DNA of 64,000 bases from the NCBI RefSeq assembly GCF_009936235.1, contig NZ_AP022314.1, positions 4,774,001 through 4,838,000 of the forward strand, read 5' to 3'. A program made the translations under genes and the position numbers. This document shows positions 1-7,745 of this stretch, in pieces; the stretch's first letter is position 1, and the number at the start of each line of letters is the position of its first letter. Under the pieces are notes generated by a model, which worked only from the letters and a program-made list of their open reading frames with translations, was not told the DNA's origin and made no database searches. The stretch comes from Mycobacterium xenopi. GTDB taxonomy: Bacteria > Actinomycetota > Actinomycetes > Mycobacteriales > Mycobacteriaceae.

Positions 1-429
1 ACGTACGGCGGCGCACAACGCGCTGTGCGACAGGTGGTTTCGCTGCTGGCAGCCGGACGCTCGGTGTTAGCGCACTGCTTTGCGGGCAAAGACCGCACCG
101 GCTTCGTCATCGCGGTAGTGCTGGAAGCAGTCGGACTGGACCGCGACGAGATTCTGGCGGACTATTTGCGCAGCAACGACGCGGCACCGCACTTGCGGGC
201 CCGGATCATGGACATGATCCAGCAGAGGACGGACACCGAACTGACCCCGGAGGTGGTGACGTTTACCGAGGCCCGGCTCTCCGACGAGGTTCTCGGTGTG
301 CGCCCCGAATACTTAGCCGCCGCTCGGCAAACGATCGACGAGACGTACGGCTCGCTGGACGCCTACCTGCGCGACGCGGCCATCACAGACGCCGATGTGG
401 ACCGGTTACGCGAAGCGCTGATGGCCTGA
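1..429 (+). CDS. ptpB: Protein tyrosine phosphatase PtpB, C-terminal part (5' end outside window)
   Basis: This is the C-terminal part of a secreted dual-specificity phosphatase of the mycobacterial PtpB (Rv0153c) type, which in M. tuberculosis dephosphorylates host phosphotyrosine and phosphoinositides. The frame is open from base 1 and ends TGA at 427-429. The P-loop signature HCFAGKDRTG is present, with the nucleophilic Cys encoded at 76-78 and the Arg a few codons later. A conserved tail follows (DYLRSND, then the helical lid region). The start codon and N-terminal half lie before the window. Its position next to Rv0148/Rv0147-like genes matches the M. tuberculosis order, which supports orthology. 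No frame damage is visible in the part seen. Confidence 0.93.
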   Translation, partial: TYGGAQRAVRQVVSLLAAGRSVLAHCFAGKDRTGFVIAVVLEAVGLDRDEILADYLRSNDAAPHLRARIMDMIQQRTDTELTPEVVTFTEARLSDEVLGVRPEYLAAARQTIDETYGSLDAYLRDAAITDADVDRLREALMA

Positions 430-922
430 GCCAACCAGCACTTCCGAAAGTGAACGGCGACCGTGTTGAGCGAAGGGCACATCAACACGCTCCGCATCGG
501 GATCGGTCGTCGTCATCCCGGTGACCACGACGATGACTGATGCGCCGTATCGCGAATTGCGCTATCAACCACCGGACTTGCCCCAGCGCGCCGGTCGAAC
601 CTCGGGGCGCGCGTCGGTCGCGTGTTCCCGAACATCAGCAATACCGGCCTCATCACCCGACTTCATGCGTGCAGCTATGTATCGGCGAACTCTCACCTTT
701 GGACCTGACCAGCGGAGGCTGAGACCGCCACCAAGTGGTGGCTGGCCGACCTCGACCTTTGTCCGGGTCGCGACAGCCGATCCCGACGGCACGAATAGTC
801 CTCGCGGGCTGGTCACCGTTCGTGCGCACGACCGGTTGAAAACGCGCCCCACCGGGTTGGAGACGCGTGACACCACACCCGACGATGTTGATGCGTTTTA
901 AATATAGATGTAAAATCGATGT
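430..922. other. 493-bp stretch without a convincing gene
   Basis: Between the ptpB stop and the vapB start I see no recognisable protein, RNA or repeat. A 126-codon reading frame on the plus strand (521-901) has no family resemblance, an Arg/Pro/Ser-rich composition typical of an off-frame GC-rich read, and no ribosome binding site. The last 30 bases become AT-rich and hold the vapB promoter region. The stretch may be decayed sequence from the rearrangement that removed Rv0150-Rv0152-type genes. Confidence 0.5.
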
Positions 923-925
923 ATG
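901..925 (+). promoter_or_regulatory. vapBC promoter/operator with GATGTA direct repeats
   Basis: An AT-rich patch directly precedes vapB. GATGTA occurs twice, at 907-912 and 918-923, so the copies are 11 bp apart (one helical turn) and the second overlaps the ATG. There is no Shine-Dalgarno sequence, and a TATAGAT-like -10 sits about 13-19 bases before the ATG, which fits a leaderless transcript. Ribbon-helix-helix antitoxins commonly bind such repeated half-sites, so autoregulation by VapB is the natural inference. Confidence 0.4.
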
Positions 926-1156
926 ATTCGGACCCAGGTCCAGCTGCCGGACGAGCTCTACCGCGACGCCAAGCGGGTCGCGCGCGAGCACGAAATGACG
1001 CTTGCGGAAGTCATCCGTCGCGGGCTTGAGCACATGGTGCAGATTTATCCGAGGCGCGACGTGGCGTCCGACACCTGGCAGCCGCCTACACCGCGTCGAC
1101 TCGGTCCGTTTCGGGTGTCGGCGGACGCGTGGCGCGAGCTCGCCAACGAGGCGTGA
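923..1156 (+). CDS. VapB-type ribbon-helix-helix antitoxin
   Basis: A 77-residue antitoxin. The N-terminus (IRTQVQLPDELYRDAKRVA) is a ribbon-helix-helix DNA-binding domain: a beta strand, then an amphipathic helix and the helix-turn EMTLAEVIRRGLE. The C-terminal third (about residues 47-77, Pro/Arg-rich, ending in an amphipathic helix) is the usual toxin-wrapping tail. It lies 6 bp upstream of a PIN-domain toxin on the same strand, which is the defining vapBC layout. It should neutralise the downstream toxin and repress its own operon. The exact VapB number cannot be assigned from sequence alone. Confidence 0.87.
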   Translation: MIRTQVQLPDELYRDAKRVAREHEMTLAEVIRRGLEHMVQIYPRRDVASDTWQPPTPRRLGPFRVSADAWRELANEA

Positions 1157-1162
1157 GTCGTC

Positions 1163-1600
1163 GTGCTCTCGATCGATACGAATGTCCTGCTGTATGCCCA
1201 AAACCAGGATTGCCCCGAACACGATGCCGCCGTCGCCTTCCTCGCCGGGTGCGCCGGTCGCACCGACGTCGCAGTCTGCGAGCTCGTGCTTATGGAGCTT
1301 TATCAATTGCTGCGGAACCCTACGGTGGTGACGCATCCGCTCGATGGCCCCGAGGCGGCCGAGGTCTGCCAGACGTTCCGTCGCAACCGGCGCTGGGCGC
1401 TCATCGAGAACGCCCCGGTGATGAACGATGTCTGGGTGTTGGCGGCCACGCCCGGCATTGCTCGCCGGCGCCTCTTCGACGCCCGGCTGGCACTGACATT
1501 GCGCCACCACGGTGTCGACGAGTTGGCTACCCGAAATATCAACGACTTCACCGACTTCGGCTTCTCCCGCGTGTGGGATCCGATAACGTCGGACCACTGA
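1163..1600 (+). CDS. VapC-type PIN-domain ribonuclease toxin
   Basis: A 145-residue PIN-domain protein, the usual VapC length. It acts as a Mg-dependent endoribonuclease that arrests translation, typically by cutting tRNA or the rRNA sarcin-ricin loop. The acidic active-site set is visible: Asp5 in DTNVLLYA, Glu45 in LMELYQLL, Asp106 in LFDARLA, and the Asn125/Asp128 region of TRNINDF. The start is GTG, 6 bp after the vapB stop, so the two are almost certainly co-translated. All catalytic positions are intact, so the toxin looks functional. The cellular target cannot be read from the sequence. Confidence 0.9.
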   Translation: MLSIDTNVLLYAQNQDCPEHDAAVAFLAGCAGRTDVAVCELVLMELYQLLRNPTVVTHPLDGPEAAEVCQTFRRNRRWALIENAPVMNDVWVLAATPGIARRRLFDARLALTLRHHGVDELATRNINDFTDFGFSRVWDPITSDH

Positions 1601-1698
1601 TCCCGCGGGCTTCTCAGCCGCCGACCACACACACGTCCCGTGGTCGTCGCGGTGCCTATCCTGCGGGTCTCGCCGTCGAGCGGTGTGCGCAGTGGCGT

Positions 1699-2001
1699 TT
1701 AGCCGTGGCGGGCTGCCTCCTGGGCGAGCTGCACGCGGGAGGTCAGGCCCAATTTGGTGTAGACGTGGGTGAGGTGGGACTGCACGGTGCGCGGTGAGAC
1801 GAAAAGCCGTGTGGCGATGTCGTTGTTGGCGAGTCCCTCGCCGACCAGCTTTACGACGTCGCGTTCGGTGGGCGTGAGCGAGGCCCAGCCGCTGGCAGGC
1901 CGTTTGCGTTCGCCGCGGCCGCGCTGTGCGTAGGCGATCGCCTCCTCGGTCGACAACGCCGCGCCCTCGGCCCAGGCGGCATCAAAGTCCTTTTCTCCCA
2001 T
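1699..2001 (-). pseudogene. LuxR-family regulator, isolated C-terminal HTH fragment (copy 1)
   Basis: About 100 codons match only the extreme C-terminus of the large mycobacterial LuxR regulators (cyclase/ATPase-LuxR proteins of about 1,000 residues). The segment AWAEGAALSTEEAIAYAQRG is followed by a complete LuxR helix-turn-helix (LTPTERDVVKLVGEGLANNDIA, then SPRTVQSHLTHVYTKLG). The ATPase and tetratricopeptide regions are absent. The frame itself is open and has an ATG, so a free DNA-binding domain could be made, but no ribosome binding site is evident. A near copy lies at 2460-2770, on the far side of mazF. The likeliest reading is a truncated relic. Confidence 0.8.
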
Positions 2002-2084
2002 GGCATCTCGCAGCGCTGCCCCCCGGGTACGTATCTACGACCCAGCAACGCAAATCTGCGCCACCAGGGGATCGACTAGTGGGC

Positions 2085-2435
2085 TTAGGCGATCTGGATG
2101 CCCAGAATTAATGCGAGGCCGCGTTCGATTTGATCCATCGTGTCGGGCGCCACGGTGCCCAGGCGCTCCAGTAGACGGGTGCGAACGACGGCGCGGATGC
2201 CGCGGCACACGGCGACGCTTTTAGTGTCCACGCCTTCGGTGAGTGAGATGTGTGGCCGCAATGGATTGTGGGTCAGTGAGCTCGACACCGGTACCACGAC
2301 GATGAGTTCGTCGCCAATGCCGGTGAGGATGTCATCGACGGAGACGACGACGGCGGGGCGGTGCTTGCCGGGTTCGCCGGCGCGGGCGGCGCCGAGGGCG
2401 ACGAGCCAAAGCTCGCCGCGTTGCGGGTCAGGCAA
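2085..2435 (-). CDS. MazF-type endoribonuclease toxin, no antitoxin visible
   Basis: A 116-residue MazF/PemK-fold protein. The N-terminal RGELWLVALG strand, the HRPAVVVSVDDI core, the VVVPVSS strand and a C-terminal helix (DTMDQIERGLALILG) are all in place, closest in style to the mycobacterial MazF9 type. MazF proteins cleave single-stranded RNA at short motifs. The best start is TTG, 24 bases after the TGA of the LuxR relic upstream and in the same frame. No mazE-like gene lies immediately 5', where one would be expected. Either the antitoxin was lost or replaced, or it is encoded elsewhere. The fold looks complete, so activity is possible. Confidence 0.82.
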   Translation of the reverse strand: MPDPQRGELWLVALGAARAGEPGKHRPAVVVSVDDILTGIGDELIVVVPVSSSLTHNPLRPHISLTEGVDTKSVAVCRGIRAVVRTRLLERLGTVAPDTMDQIERGLALILGIQIA

Positions 2436-2459
2436 GGGCGTCGCCGACCGTGGCGGCGT

Positions 2460-3135
2460 TCAGGCGTGGCGTGCCGCTTCTTGGACCAGTTGTACGCGCG
2501 ATGTGACTCCGAGTTTGGCGTAGACGTGGGTGAGGTGGGTTTGCACAGTGCGCGGTGAGACGAAAAGCCTTGTGGCGATGTCGTTGTTGGCCAGCCCTTC
2601 GCTGACGAGCTTTACCACGTGGCGCTCGGTGGGGGTGAGCGAGGCCCAGCCGCTGGTGGGGCGTTTACGTTGGCCGCGGCCGCGCTGGGTGTAGGCGATC
2701 GCCTCCTCGGTGGACAACGCCGCCCCCTCGGCCCAGGCGGTGTCAAAGTCCTGCTTGCCCAAGGCATTCTCGCGGCGCCCGCACCGAGGTCTCATAGCCG
2801 ACGTCCCAGACCTTGAAGCGCACCGCTCCCATCCGTTGCCGGATCGCTGCCGCCGCGCCGAAAAGACTGGCGGCTTCACGGTGACTGGCGGCCTCGCCAG
2901 CCAGAGCGCCGAGACACTCGAGGACGGGAATGCCCAAATACGCTTGCATGCTGGCCGCGATCGCGAGCGCGTCGTGGGCGTCGCGCTCGGCCTGATCCGG
3001 CTCGCCCTGGGCGATCGCCACGCGGGCGCGCGTGTCAGCACGACCATTAGCCAGCAGTCGGCCGTGCTCGACACGGCCTCGTCGGCCCAGCCGCGGGCCG
3101 CGATCAGAGGGGGCGCCCACGTGCCGGCGCTCCGC
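2460..3135 (-). pseudogene. LuxR-family regulator, C-terminal remnant with two frameshifts (copy 2)
   Basis: The C-terminal quarter of a large LuxR regulator, read in two alternating frames. A WADEAVSS segment (near 3070) is in one frame. The tetratricopeptide-like stretch (RARVAIAQGEPDQAERDAHD to FKVWDVGYETSV, about 2800-3030) is in a second. The terminal ALGKQDFDTAWAEG plus the HTH (LTPTERHVVKLVSEG, SPRTVQTHLTHVYAKLG) is back in the first. The two frame breaks lie near 3030 and 2775. At its 5' end the remnant abuts a piece of an unrelated oxidoreductase, so the gene is a dead fusion. Its final codons closely resemble copy 1 at 1699-2001. Confidence 0.83.
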
Positions 3136-3345
3136 CTCGTACGCCCCGGGCCGACTCCGGCGGCGCCGAGCGCACCACCTCGGCGGTCTCCATGCCGGCG
3201 ATGAACGGTGGCGGCAGCTTGAGTTGGTACTCGCCCTTGCTTAGCAGCAGGTCCGGAAAGCACACCCGGCGGCGTGCGCATCGATGACCACCACGTAAAC
3301 TACGCCCGGCAGGCCTGTAAGTTCTTGAACTACACAGGCTTTCAC
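3136..3345 (-). pseudogene. Rv0149-like NADPH:quinone oxidoreductase, N-terminal remnant
   Basis: Starting from a GTG 3 bp after the SDR stop, this encodes the N-terminus of a zinc-independent MDR-family quinone oxidoreductase (KACVVQELTGLPGVVY). A run of roughly a dozen residues is missing before VVVIDAHAAG. After a 1-base loss the sequence resumes in another frame as VCFPDLLLSKGEYQLKLPPP and then FIAGMETAEVV. The match stops near 3136, where LuxR sequence begins. In M. tuberculosis the gene next to Rv0148 is Rv0149, which fits. Only about 60 of roughly 320 residues survive, with a deletion, a frameshift and a truncation. Confidence 0.82.
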
Positions 3346-3348
3346 GAA

Positions 3349-4212
3349 TTACCGAATCGAGAAACTGGCCTGCTTCGCACCCGAGAGGTCGGTGATCTGC
3401 GCCCATTTCGCAGCGACTTCGTCGACCGACGGCGGATTGTCGAAGTTGACGCCCTCGTTCTCGAACAATGCCACCCGCTGCACCTTGCCACCACCGACAA
3501 CGAATACCGATCCGTTGTCGCTGGACTCCTCGGTGCACAGGTACGCCACCACCGGAGCAACGAACTCGGGCTTGAGTTTCTCCAACACCTCGGGCGGCAG
3601 GATGTCCTGCGTCATCCTGGTGGCCGCGACGGGCGCAATCGCGTTGGCGTGGATGTTGTATTTGGCGCCTTCGAGCGCCAGGGTGTTGATCAGGCCGACC
3701 AGGCCGAGCTTGGCCGCCCCGTAGTTGGTCTGCCCGAAGTTGCCGAACAGCCCGCTGGTCGAGGTGGCAACGACCACCCGGCCGTAGCTCTGCTCGCGGA
3801 AGTGCGGCCAGGCCGCCCGCAGAACGTTGTAGCCGCCGTAGAGGTGCACCTTGAGCACGGCGTCCCAATTCTCGAACGACATCTTGTGGAAGGTGCCGTC
3901 CCGCAGAATCCCGGCGTTGCTCACCACGCCGTGCACAGCCCCGAACTCGTCGAGCGCGGTCTTGATGATGTTGGCCGCACCGTCGGGCTCAGCGACGCTG
4001 TCGTAGTTGGCGACCGCGCGTCCGCCGGCATCTTTGATTTCTGCCACGACCTGGTCGGCCATCGAATGTCCGGCGCCCGTGCCGTCGCGGGCCCCACCGA
4101 GGTCGTTGACGACGACGCTGGCACCTTCGCGCGCAAGGGTCAGGGCGTATTCGCGGCCCAGCCCCCCACCGGCTCCGGTAACGACGATGACACGATCCTG
4201 CACTCCCGGCAT
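3349..4212 (-). CDS. Short-chain dehydrogenase/reductase, Rv0148-like (MFE-2 type)
   Basis: A 287-residue SDR of the kind forming the dehydrogenase domain of peroxisomal multifunctional enzyme 2, i.e. a (3R)-hydroxyacyl-CoA or steroid-type dehydrogenase. The cofactor motif TGAGGGLG is at residues 12-19, followed by the long ARDGTGAGHS insertion typical of this subfamily. SNAG is at 98-101, catalytic Ser at about 151-153, and Tyr164-x3-Lys168 lies in NYGAAKLG. The start has a good AAGGAAG site. It is preceded by the aldehyde dehydrogenase with a 31-bp gap, so the two form an operon, as for Rv0147-Rv0148. The substrate is not defined by the sequence. Confidence 0.92.
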   Translation of the reverse strand: MPGVQDRVIVVTGAGGGLGREYALTLAREGASVVVNDLGGARDGTGAGHSMADQVVAEIKDAGGRAVANYDSVAEPDGAANIIKTALDEFGAVHGVVSNAGILRDGTFHKMSFENWDAVLKVHLYGGYNVLRAAWPHFREQSYGRVVVATSTSGLFGNFGQTNYGAAKLGLVGLINTLALEGAKYNIHANAIAPVAATRMTQDILPPEVLEKLKPEFVAPVVAYLCTEESSDNGSVFVVGGGKVQRVALFENEGVNFDNPPSVDEVAAKWAQITDLSGAKQASFSIR

Positions 4213-4243
4213 GAGCTTCCTTTCTCGGTGTGATTACGCGCCG

Positions 4244-5665
4244 TCAGAACAGCCTGCGCGCCAACTTCCACGCCTTCTCTGTATACGGCGGGTAGATGAA
4301 GCTCGATAAGTCGGGTCGGGTGGGCTTGGTGAGCACCGACTTGCGGTGGCTGAATTCCTCGAAGCCCCAGCGGCCGTGGTATGCGCCCATTCCCGACGCG
4401 CCGACCCCACCGAACGGCAGCTTAGCCGTCGACACCTGGAACGCGAGGTGGTTGACGAGCATACCCCCCGCGGGCACCTCCTTGATGACCCGCTCGCGCA
4501 CGGCGCGGGTCTTGGTGAACAGATACGCCGACAGCGGCTTGGGCCGCGAGTTGACAAAACGTATTGCGTCATCGAGGGATTCGACGGTGATCACCGGCAG
4601 GATCGGACCGAAGATCTCGTTGGTCATCAGCGGTTCTGCGGGGTCCGGGTCGACCACCACCGTCGGCTGGATGCGTAGATCCGCAGCGTCGAACGTACCT
4701 CCCACCGCTACCGTGCCCTTGGTGTTGGACAGATACCCGGTGAGCCGGTCGAATTGGCGTTGGTTGACGATGCGCATTCCGGCCGGCTCGTCGGCCGCGA
4801 ACGCGGTGACGGCTTCACCAATCTTGGTGACGAGCTCGTCGCGGATTTTCGCCTCGGCCAACACATAATCGGGTGCGACGCAGGTTTGGCCCGCGTTGAG
4901 CAGTTTGATCCAGGCGATCCGCTTGGCCGCGACGTCCACGTCGGCATCGGCGGCGACGATCACCGGGCTCTTGCCGCCCAGCTCCAGCGTCACCGGCGTC
5001 AGATGTGGCGCCGCCGCCTCATATACCTTGCGGCCGATCTCGGTGCCGCCGGTGAACAGCACCCGGTCGAACCCTTGCGCGAGCAGTTGCTGGCTGACCG
5101 CCGCGTCGCCTTCGATCACCGCGATCGCGTCGGGGTCGAGGTACTGCGGCACCAACTCGGCCATCAGCCGTGACGACGCCGCCGCGATCTCAGAAGGCTT
5201 GAGCACCACGGCGTTTCCCGCGGCGATCGCGCCCACCGCCGGGCCGAGCGTCAAATAGAACGGGTAGTTCCAGGCGCCGATGATCAGCACCGTGCCGTAG
5301 GGCTCGTATTCCACCCAGCCGCGACCCGGCAGTTGCGCCAGCTCAAGCAGGTGGTATCTGCGGCGCATCCATTTCTTGACATGCTTGGCCGCGTAGCGGG
5401 CCTCGGCGGCGGTGGTCGCGGTGTCGGCCAGCCAGGCCTCGAATGGTTTGCGGCACAAATCGGCTTGCAGCGCCTCGGCAATCTTGGCCTCGTTCTCGGC
5501 CATCATCTTCTCGAGGGCACGCAACTGGGTGCGCCGCCATTGAAGACCGCGAGTTCGCCCAGTGGCGAAGGTCTTTCGCAAGCGGTCAACCGTCTTCTGA
5601 ATCTCGGCGGCGACCGGCGCGGCGGTGTCGGCAGCGGTGGTGTCGGCGGCGGCATGGGTGGGCAT
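4244..5665 (-). CDS. Aldehyde dehydrogenase, class 3-like (Rv0147-like)
   Basis: A 473-residue NAD(P)-dependent aldehyde dehydrogenase of the fatty-aldehyde/class 3 branch. Landmarks are the substrate-channel segment AWNYPFYLTLGP (131-142), the Rossmann motif FTGGTEIG (204-211), general base Glu228 in LELGGKSP and nucleophile Cys262 in NAGQTCVAPDY. The late EIFGPILP and the C-terminal HLAFQVSTAKLPFGG are also intact. It oxidises aldehydes, probably lipid-derived, to carboxylates. AAGGAGA precedes the ATG. It sits between a methyltransferase and an SDR, all leftward, in the same order as Rv0146-Rv0148 in M. tuberculosis. Confidence 0.93.
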   Translation of the reverse strand: MPTHAAADTTAADTAAPVAAEIQKTVDRLRKTFATGRTRGLQWRRTQLRALEKMMAENEAKIAEALQADLCRKPFEAWLADTATTAAEARYAAKHVKKWMRRRYHLLELAQLPGRGWVEYEPYGTVLIIGAWNYPFYLTLGPAVGAIAAGNAVVLKPSEIAAASSRLMAELVPQYLDPDAIAVIEGDAAVSQQLLAQGFDRVLFTGGTEIGRKVYEAAAPHLTPVTLELGGKSPVIVAADADVDVAAKRIAWIKLLNAGQTCVAPDYVLAEAKIRDELVTKIGEAVTAFAADEPAGMRIVNQRQFDRLTGYLSNTKGTVAVGGTFDAADLRIQPTVVVDPDPAEPLMTNEIFGPILPVITVESLDDAIRFVNSRPKPLSAYLFTKTRAVRERVIKEVPAGGMLVNHLAFQVSTAKLPFGGVGASGMGAYHGRWGFEEFSHRKSVLTKPTRPDLSSFIYPPYTEKAWKLARRLF

Positions 5666-5751
5666 GCGGTCTCCTTCCTGACCGGCGAAAACCCAATCCT
5701 AATCAACCACTGGGTTGGGTAACAGACGCGCTCGGCCAGGCCGCTGCCCGA

Positions 5752-6681
5752 CTAGGTGCGCTCGGCCGTCACGAAATCGGCGAACGCATCCTTGTCGTCG
5801 CTCATCGGCACACCGTCGACCCAGCGACCCAACCGGCGCATCTCGTCGTGTGAGTGTTGCGCGCTGGCCCGCCAGCCGTGCCCGTTGAGCCAATCCACTA
5901 CGACGGCGCGGTCCTCGTCGTTGTAGACCAGGTCCTGCACGTCGACACTTTGCTCGAAGCCGAGCTCGTCGGCGACGCGCTTGAACCGCTCTCGCATCTC
6001 TTCGCTGCGCTGGTCGGCGTGGCGTGCGGCGGTTTCGACCGCGATCCGGCTGCCCGGCGCACTGAGCTCGGTGATTTGCTCGAACAGGCGGTCCTGCGCG
6101 GTGGCCGGCAAATACATCAGCAGGCCTTCGGCCAGCCACGCCGTCGGCGCCGCGGGGTCGAAACCCGCCTCGCGCAGCGCGGCCGGCCAGTCCTGCCGCA
6201 GGTCGATGGGCACCTCCCGGCGGTCGGCCGACGGGGTCACGCCATGTGCAGCCAGCGTCGCCGACTTGTAGGCCAGCACCTTGGGCTGGTCGATCTCGTA
6301 GACCACGGTGCCGGGCGGCCAATCTAATCGGTAGGCGCGCGAATCCAGGCCGGAAGCCAAAATCACCACCTGCCGGATGCGTTTGCCGACGGCCTCGCTG
6401 AAGTAGGCGTCGAAGAAGTGGGTGCGCACCGCCTGGTAGCTACGCATGTGGTGGACGATCGCGGCAGTCTCGGGGTCGGCGGCCTCCAGCTTGGCCACTA
6501 TCGACTCGTCGAGCATGGCTTCCCAGATGCCGGTGCCGGCATTGGTGACCAGCAGCCTGGCGTAGGGGTCGTTGATCAGCGAATCCGGGCGGTCGGTTTC
6601 TGTAGCGCGGGCGGCAGCCACCATCACCGCGGTCGAGCCCACGCTGGTGGTGATGTCCCAGGTGTCATCGTCGGTGCGCAT
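5752..6681 (-). CDS. S-adenosylmethionine-dependent methyltransferase (Rv0146-like)
   Basis: A 309-residue member of the mycobacterial leucine-carboxyl-methyltransferase-like (PPM1/LCMT) family, a large paralogous group annotated as putative SAM-dependent methyltransferases. The hallmark N-terminus DDTWDITTSVGSTAVMVAAA is followed by the SAM-binding stretch VVILASGLDSRAYRLDWP and VYEIDQP, then WLAEGLLMYLP. I chose the ATG at 6681 because it has an AGGGG site and matches the family N-terminus. A TTG 33 bp upstream would overlap the preceding gene. Substrates are unknown for this family. A damaged paralogue lies directly upstream. Confidence 0.9.
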   Translation of the reverse strand: MRTDDDTWDITTSVGSTAVMVAAARATETDRPDSLINDPYARLLVTNAGTGIWEAMLDESIVAKLEAADPETAAIVHHMRSYQAVRTHFFDAYFSEAVGKRIRQVVILASGLDSRAYRLDWPPGTVVYEIDQPKVLAYKSATLAAHGVTPSADRREVPIDLRQDWPAALREAGFDPAAPTAWLAEGLLMYLPATAQDRLFEQITELSAPGSRIAVETAARHADQRSEEMRERFKRVADELGFEQSVDVQDLVYNDEDRAVVVDWLNGHGWRASAQHSHDEMRRLGRWVDGVPMSDDKDAFADFVTAERT

Positions 6682-6710
6682 CGTGCCCCTTCGCGAACGG
6701 GTCTGACCAG

Positions 6711-7663
6711 TCAATCGGCGGTGACGCGACGTGCGCGCAACAGTGTGCTGCTCACGGTTTCCTCAGCCAGGTCGTCCGGTATCGGCCGACCCAGACGAGC
6801 CATTTCGTCGGCGTTGCTTACCGCGTGAACCTGCCAGCCGTGCTCGGTCAACCACCGCACGGCATCGGCGCGGCGGCTGTCGTTGTACGTCAGCGTTTCA
6901 AAGTTGATGTCCAAGCCCAGCCGTTCCCGCACCCGGGCCCACCGCGCCCGCCGCGCCGCACGGCGTCGTTCGCTGGTGGGCGCGGTCAGGGAGAACGCTT
7001 CGACCGCCAGTTGGCTGTCGAGCGCGCTGAGGTCGGTGACATTCTCGAACAACCGGTCCTGTGCGTCCGGAGGCAGATAGGGCAGCAGGCCTTCGGCCAG
7101 CCACGCCGTCGGCTCGGTGGGATTGAATCCGGCGGCGATCAGCGCCGCGGGCCAGTCCTCACGTAGATCCACCGCGACCGCTCGCCGGTTCGCCTTGGGA
7201 ACGGCGCCATGCCTCTGCAGTGTGCTGGACTTGTACTCCAGCACCTTGGGTTGGTCGATCTCATAGACGGTCGTGCCGGCCGGCCAGTCCAGGCGATAGG
7301 CTCGCGAGTCGAGCCCGGCCGCCAAGATCACCGCCTGGCGGATGCCGCTCGCCACCGCTGCGCGGAAATACTCGTCGAAATAGTGGGTGCGCACAGCCTG
7401 GTAGTCGCAGGTCACCCGGTGGGCGCGCCGACCATGCTCGTCGTCGCTGATCCACTCCAGATCGGGGCTGGCCAGCCGGGCCCACGCCGCCCGGCTGACG
7501 CGACCAGGACGGAAGCGAACTCGTCGCGAATCAGCGGTTCAGCAGACGCGGTCTCGACAGCGCGCGCGGCGGCGACACTGAGCGCGGTGGCGCCGACACT
7601 TTCGGTGATGCTCCAGCTGTCGCCGTCGGTCCGTACCGAGCGCACCTCATCCAGGTCAGTCAT
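6711..7663 (-). pseudogene. S-adenosylmethionine-dependent methyltransferase (Rv0145-like), frameshifted
   Basis: A second PPM1/LCMT-family methyltransferase, broken by one frameshift. The N-terminal frame (MTDLDEVRSVRTDGDSWSIT through VLVASAG) runs off near 7485. The sequence then continues in another frame as AAWARLASPDLEWISDDE and YQAVRTHYFDEYF, and on to the SAM motif VILAAGLDSRAYRLDWP, WLAEGLLPYLP and the natural C-terminus. No other damage is seen, so this is either a recent lesion or a base-calling error. The product would be about 315 residues if restored. It lies 29 bp upstream of the intact paralogue, as Rv0145-Rv0146 do in M. tuberculosis. Confidence 0.85.
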
Positions 7664-7745
7664 GCCGTAGCCATGCTACCGAATAACTTAGGCAAACTAT
7701 GTGCTTGTGTGCGCTACATCACTGCGCAGGACTGCTGTCCGCTCA

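Noticed and set aside
521..901. Plus-strand 126-codon open frame between ptpB and vapB
   Set aside because: No recognisable motif, no ribosome binding site, and the Arg/Pro/Ser-rich composition of off-frame GC-rich DNA.
653..1630. Minus-strand 325-codon open frame over vapBC
   Set aside because: It is the antisense shadow of the VapB/VapC genes. Its protein has no family features, while the plus strand encodes two recognisable proteins.
2436..2480. A mazE antitoxin upstream of mazF
   Set aside because: Only eight codons separate the LuxR stop from the mazF start, and no AbrB-like or RHH sequence is readable in any frame there.
3274..4233. Plus-strand 319-codon open frame
   Set aside because: It lies antisense to the well-supported Rv0148-like SDR and shows the usual reverse-complement composition.
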